DNA from: Holothuria scabra
Taxonomy: Eukaryota > Echinodermata > Holothuroidea > Aspidochirotida > Holothuriidae
Assembly: GCA_037179385.1 (NCBI GenBank)
Contig: CM074196.1
Coordinates: 34,124,486-34,188,485 of the forward strand
Length of the DNA stretch: 64,000 nt
Reading direction: 5' to 3'
This document shows positions 14,301 to 20,300 of this stretch, piece by piece. The position numbers were made by a program, and so were the translations under genes. Numbering within the stretch: position 1 is the stretch's first letter; each line of letters starts with the position of its first letter. The notes below the pieces were generated by a model. It was not told where the DNA came from, made no database searches, and was given only the letters and a program-made list of their open reading frames with translations.

Positions 14301-17300
14301 CTTTATTATTTTGTCAAGTTGCTCCCAATTAAATTATCCACCTTTGAATCCTCATATTCTTAGGATGGAATAAACGCATTTTGCCGACCCACTTCAGTAA
14401 ACAGTCCTAACATTTGCCGACTTTTACAAAGTGATGGTCTGATGATGTTGTACATAACTGGGGTCAATCAGCTTTAATCTTTCAAACTCTTTGCTTCATG
14501 TTTGAATTGTAACATAGGTGGTTGTACATTAAACTACTCCTTGATTCCATCAATTTTTCTGAATAGGAGTTGCATAAAGACAATACAGTTTAAACCTGAT
14601 GGGTCCCTCTAACGGACAACTTCACTAGCTGCTCAGATACGTCTCTTTTAGAATGGACATCATTGAAAAGTGCTTAGAAAATGTGACGGTTACCTGAGTT
14701 GAGAAAAATGAATCTTCATCTTCAATATCCTTAAACATAAATCGTTCCGGACAACTGAAATCCATCAAACCCCCTCCATATTCCTCCTTGACAGGTTTAC
14801 TGATTCCCATCATCTCTGCCCCCTTCAACAGACTACAGAAACAAAAAACAAAAGAATACATTCAGACACAATGCACTTAAGAGTTGGAAGTGCTTAATTT
14901 TTCTAAAAACACTTTGGCTGCATACGTAACTAGGACAGACATGACCGTCTGTTACGTGCATTACTGTAAGCCTCCCTACTGGTCATCAAGTTATCAAGTT
15001 AGTAAGTTAGTTTGATGGAGTTTTATGGCCCAGTTTCCAACCCATTGGTTCAAGTCAAGCCAGCTATGGCCTTTTTTCCAATTGTTTCTCACTGGCTTGT
15101 TTTCCCTACTCCACTGCTTATGCTGAGCACCAAGCACAATGACAGCAGGTTCCGTTTCTTAAGTCTTCGGTATGACCCAGCCAGGAATCAAACTCCCAAG
15201 CTACCGACTTCAAGTCTGATGCTCTAACCACTTGACCATACATACATACGAGGTTTGTCACTGTAATGCACCTTAACCAAGGCTCTTGCATCACAGTCCA
15301 TGTTTATAATTTGTTTTTTTTTTTTTTGTTTCGATGCAAGATCTCAGTGAAGATATTAATATCCCTCTGGCCAACATCAAAATAAGAGACAAAGCTATAG
15401 GTTCAAGCTTTAGCCAGAAATGAAACCTGGAACTTGGGGGCCCATTCTATCTCAACATTGATTTATGCAAGTTAATTACGTGTAAAATCAAACTTAAAGG
15501 GCAAGAGCAGACGCTTGAACATCAATTAATACAGCAGACTGCTTTATTTCTCGATTGGCTCTTGAGGATCATGTGTCAATGTTTTTTTCTCTAGAATTGT
15601 AAAACTAAGGTTGTATCTTGAATATGCAATATTGAAGTCCTAAGATATTATGAAAGGTACTTTTAACTGAAAGTAAGGAGAAAATTGTCAAATATAGCTG
15701 AACATTACTTCTAGAAAGTTTCGGGTGACTGGTCTTGTTCTTTAACATCAATGAGCAGACTGTAACCCTTTGTGAACTACAGGCATTTTGCAAAAAAAGT
15801 TAAATCTTGATCCTTCATTTGGTCAATCACACAGGGTACATATATGTAAATCAAATTTAACATAGATAGGGATGTAAACATTTTATGGAACAGGACCCAA
15901 GCAACAAGGTTGTCACTACGCCGGTGCTACCTGGCTCTCAAAATCTCCCCCTGGTACTGGCCATCAATATCATCATCACCCCCTGGCACAAATTTCTTAC
16001 CCTAACTGAAAAAAATGCTTAGATTTCTTTAAATTTGAGTAATAATTCCCTTTTTTTGTGAGCATTCTCCACCCTGCAAAAATTTTTTCAAAGGTTGAGG
16101 TGGGACAACGACTCCCCTAAGATGGCTCCCTCAGGATGGTGATCGCAAATTACCTGGCTCTCAAAATGGTGTGGTGACAACCCTTCAGAGCATTTTTAAG
16201 CCTCTGTTACATTCTTAAAGATCTCCTTAGCTAAATATGAAGTTGTTTATATTGTCAAAACATAATGAACAAACATATAAACAAAACAAAACACAATTAT
16301 CACATTGCCACACCTCTCATAAGAAGCAGTCAGATACCAGCCCGTCATATTTGTATGAGGGTGAAGATGTTTCCGAATCGTCAAATCTGGCAAGCTCTCC
16401 ATTAACAAAGAGTCAACCCAAATCGTGACCTCTTCTTTTGTCTTTGAAGGAAAAGTTATCAAAACATGACAATCAGTAGTTGGGATTGTCTCCATACATA
16501 GTTTCTTCTGGTGCATATACTTAGCAGTGTCCTTGATTATCTGGCTGTACTCTTTGGCTGTAGGATAAAAGTTAGGGAAAGTAATAATCCCTTTCATGCT
16601 GGGTAATCGTAATCAATTGCAATCGATCACATATTTTAAAGTAGTTGTGATTGCAAGTGATTACTTCTGTGAAAAATGCAATTGTAACAGATTACAATAG
16701 CAAAGTAATTGCAATCGTGGTTTCATTGATTAAGTTAAATTTTTTCTCCAGAGTAATACTTTATGATAAAGAAAATGTAAGAAACAAACTGTAATTAGAT
16801 AGGGTTTTCCAACTCAACTTACAAACTTCTGGTAAAATCTAGAGTGGTGCTCATCAGGGTTGGGCGGTACTGTGAAAATATTGGTACTGATATTGTAAAA
16901 CACCCAGAACTGGTACTGAGGCAGAACTGGTTCTCATCTTTCAGGTAGGGAAGTCGGGTGGTAAGGAACCTACTTGCCATGCACGGCCGCTATACTATCC
17001 TGCACATTAATGCATCTAGATGTTTGATTGGTTAATTACCCTGCAGGAAGCTCTGCTCTAAATGTTTGTGTAAATATTACATATCCTAACAGTTACTTTT
17101 GTCGGCTAATATAATGAGTACCAGCAATTTTTTTTTAAAGTACCAGTTTTTCATCAAGAACTGGTATTAGTAATAGTAACACACCAGACATCTTAGGTAC
17201 TTTCATTAACTGTTACTCTAGTACCGGTGTTGACGTCAGTTCCGGTATACAGCCCAACCCCAGTGCTCATGGCCTTTTTTCAAGTTGTGGGACACTGGGT

Positions 17301-20300
17301 GTTTTCCCTACTCCACTGCTTATGCAGAAACAAAATGTAGTTAGTTTGTTAGATAGAGTTTATGGCCCTGTTACGACCCTATTGGTTCAGGTCGAGCAGC
17401 CACGGCCCTTTTTCTGGTTGCAACCATGACAATATTGCAATGTAGTGGCAATTGCAATCAATGACTTTCAATTTTAGCTGCCATTGTAATCATAATCATA
17501 ATAGTAAAATATGATGTAATTGCCCCAAGCCTGTGAAGGGAGGCGCTCTCCAATTTTGTTTCAACAAAGCTGTGTAGTTATTGTTTTACTGGTTAACTTC
17601 CCTTCTCCTTAAAAAAAAATACCATTCAATTTGACAATCTACAATGTGAACTAAAAAGCAAATGTCGGGCACTCTTTTGATATCTGTAGATACAGGATTT
17701 AAAAAAAAAAAAAAAAATTTTTAAGTGCCCGCTGAGAAACATACTGTAAAGTATGTCACCACTCACATGTCACACTTTCATAAAACATTTCTAAGTGACA
17801 TTGTCCTACAATGCTAGATATGCTTGTGAAAAAAGAGCTATTAGGTGTACTGCTGTCAATCCTTGTATCCAAGACCACAGAGGCAACCGTGCTCCAATGC
17901 CTCTGTGCTTGGCTGACCGATATAATGGGTGTTTAGAGTGTTGTACATAGTAGCTTATTAGCGATTGTCTGTTGCTAATTCTAGACTTTGCTTCCATGTC
18001 TGGTCTCAGTTTTTATGTTGTGTTCTGCTCATGCCTACCTCCAAGCAATGGGTAGCTAATCCTGTTCCAGGTAAATACCCTGTCAGTTCCACCTTGGTGT
18101 TCCTACTATACACAGCTACCACAATAATATCCTAGACATACCATCAAGTAGCCTCAACAAATATTGACGGTTACACAAGAAGAGGCACCTTTGATCAATT
18201 CAAATAGTTTTCCTTCAACCGCATATTTGAAATATTTTGCATCAAAACACCTCCTTGAACTTCTGACTGAACAGTGACCACTGCTCATCATTGTTTACAA
18301 ACCCTCTACATCTGCTGAACTCAAGCACTGTCAATTAGGTGCAGTACACTTAAAAAAGGAAAATGCAGTCCTCCCAACTTTAAAGGGTCAATCCTCACAA
18401 CCCAAGCCACAGTTCTTGTAGGGGTTTCATTTACAGAAATTCTCAATTGGCTCAGCTCTTTCATGGACAGATAATTCAAACAATGCAGAGTACCAAAGCT
18501 TTTATTATATGGCATGAGCTGTACTGAGAGTGTTTGAATTATACACATTGAGCTTTTCTATACACACCCTAAGGAAATAAACTGAGATTGTGTCTGGATG
18601 AGGATGAATTTCAGACATTTGCGGGAGGGGCTTCAGTAAGAGGGTAGGGAGAATTGATGCTATTTGGGGTGAGAGAATTGGTCTTTAAGTGCAGTACACT
18701 TTACAAAAGGAAAATACAGTCCTCACAACTTGAATTGGTGAATCATGCAGTACCTGAATATCCTATTTCATGATTGGCCTATTTTCTTCACTAAATTGTT
18801 TAGTTATTATGTACAGTAGAAGAACTAATTCACATAGCTCATTGAGTTGGATCTATCATGAAATTAAATATATTTTCCCAAAGCTCTTAAATTTTCTTCA
18901 CATATATACCAAAGACAAATGGTCAAACTTAGACAATCCCCACATCTTTAACAGTTTCATGAGTGAGTGCTTGACGCTTCAAATCAGCTTTCAAATATTC
19001 ATGACCAGACACTTTTTTAAAATTATGCCAAACCATTACAAGTAAGGACCCCACAAAATGCAAAATTTTAACATTTTCTGTAACTATTGGAATGAGACTC
19101 CACTGCTACAGTAATTATAAAAATTTTCATGTGGTAATGACCAGGGTTGTTACCAGACCATTTTGAGAGCTGAGTAATGTGTGGTCACCGTCCTGGGGGA
19201 GCGGTCTAAGGGGAGTCACTGTCTCACCTTCCCTTTGAAAATTTTTTGCAGATTGGAGAGTGATTACAAAAAACTAGAGCAACAATGCTGCAGAATCTCA
19301 ATACTTTGTGGATGTTACGAAGACAAAGTTTCCATATTGTTGCTGATATTTGGTGTAAATTATACAGTCCTCCTTTGGTGCTTTGCATAGAAAGGTTATC
19401 CATCTATTGTTTACATCCTGATGCATTTCATGCTCAAAAATGATCAAATTCATAGAGAACAATTTTTACAGTAATACTGTAATACACACTGTGCACCGTA
19501 CTGAAACTTAGTAAAACAGAAACCAGAAAGCCAAAAGGCTTAGTGATTCCTTGCCATCAAATACCTTACCCGCTTTCAAATTGACAGTGCTTGATAGATT
19601 TTTCTTTACATTTTAGGCACAGAATTTTCGCAATTTTACCCCTGGTGACCTCAAATGACCTTTGACCTCCACCAAAAACAATAGGCTTCTTTCTCTCAAC
19701 ATGACAAATCTATATACCAAATATGAAAAGTATCTGTTACTCTTATCTGGAGATATTGTGTTTACAAGCCATTTTCGAAGTTTTGGCAATTTTACCACTG
19801 GTGACCTCAAATGACCTTTGACCTCTGCCAAAAGCAATAGGCTCCTTTCTCTCAACATGAAAAATCTGTACACCAAGTATGAAAATTGTCGGGCAATCCT
19901 ACCTGAAGAAATCATGTTTAAAAGCCATTTTCGGGATTTTCCCAATTTTACCGCTGGTGACCTCAAATGAACTTTGAATTCTACCAAAAGCAATAGGCTT
20001 CTTTCTCTCAACATGAAAAATCTATATACAAAATATGAAGAGTATCTGTCACTCCTTTTTGAAGATATCATGTTTACAAGCCATTTTCGAAGTTTTGGCA
20101 ATTTTACCGCTGATGACCTCAAATGACCTTTGACCTCAGCCAAAAACAATAGACTTCTTCCTCTCAACATGACAAACCTATATACCAAGCATGAGAAGTG
20201 TTGGTCACTCCTATCTGAAGAAATCATGTTTAAAAGCCATTTTCGGGATTTTCCCAATTTTACCGCTGGTGACCTCAAATGAACTTTGAATTCTACCAAA

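Larger units (their letters stand above)
16595..17535. mobile_element. Possible TAATTGCAAT-rich element, host of a nested insertion
   Basis: The left end CATGCTGGGTAATCGTAATC faces the reverse-complement right end CAGGCTTGGGGCAATTACAT, and both inner flanks are rich in ATTGCAAT/GTAATCA. The middle is occupied by the hAT MITE at 16855-17262 and a SINE piece. Flanking 8-mers do not match, so the outer element is tentative. Confidence 0.35.

Noticed and set aside
15180..15243. tRNA gene on the minus strand
   Set aside because: A- and B-box-like motifs are present but there is no acceptor stem, and the sequence continues into a body that is repeated elsewhere. It is a SINE head.
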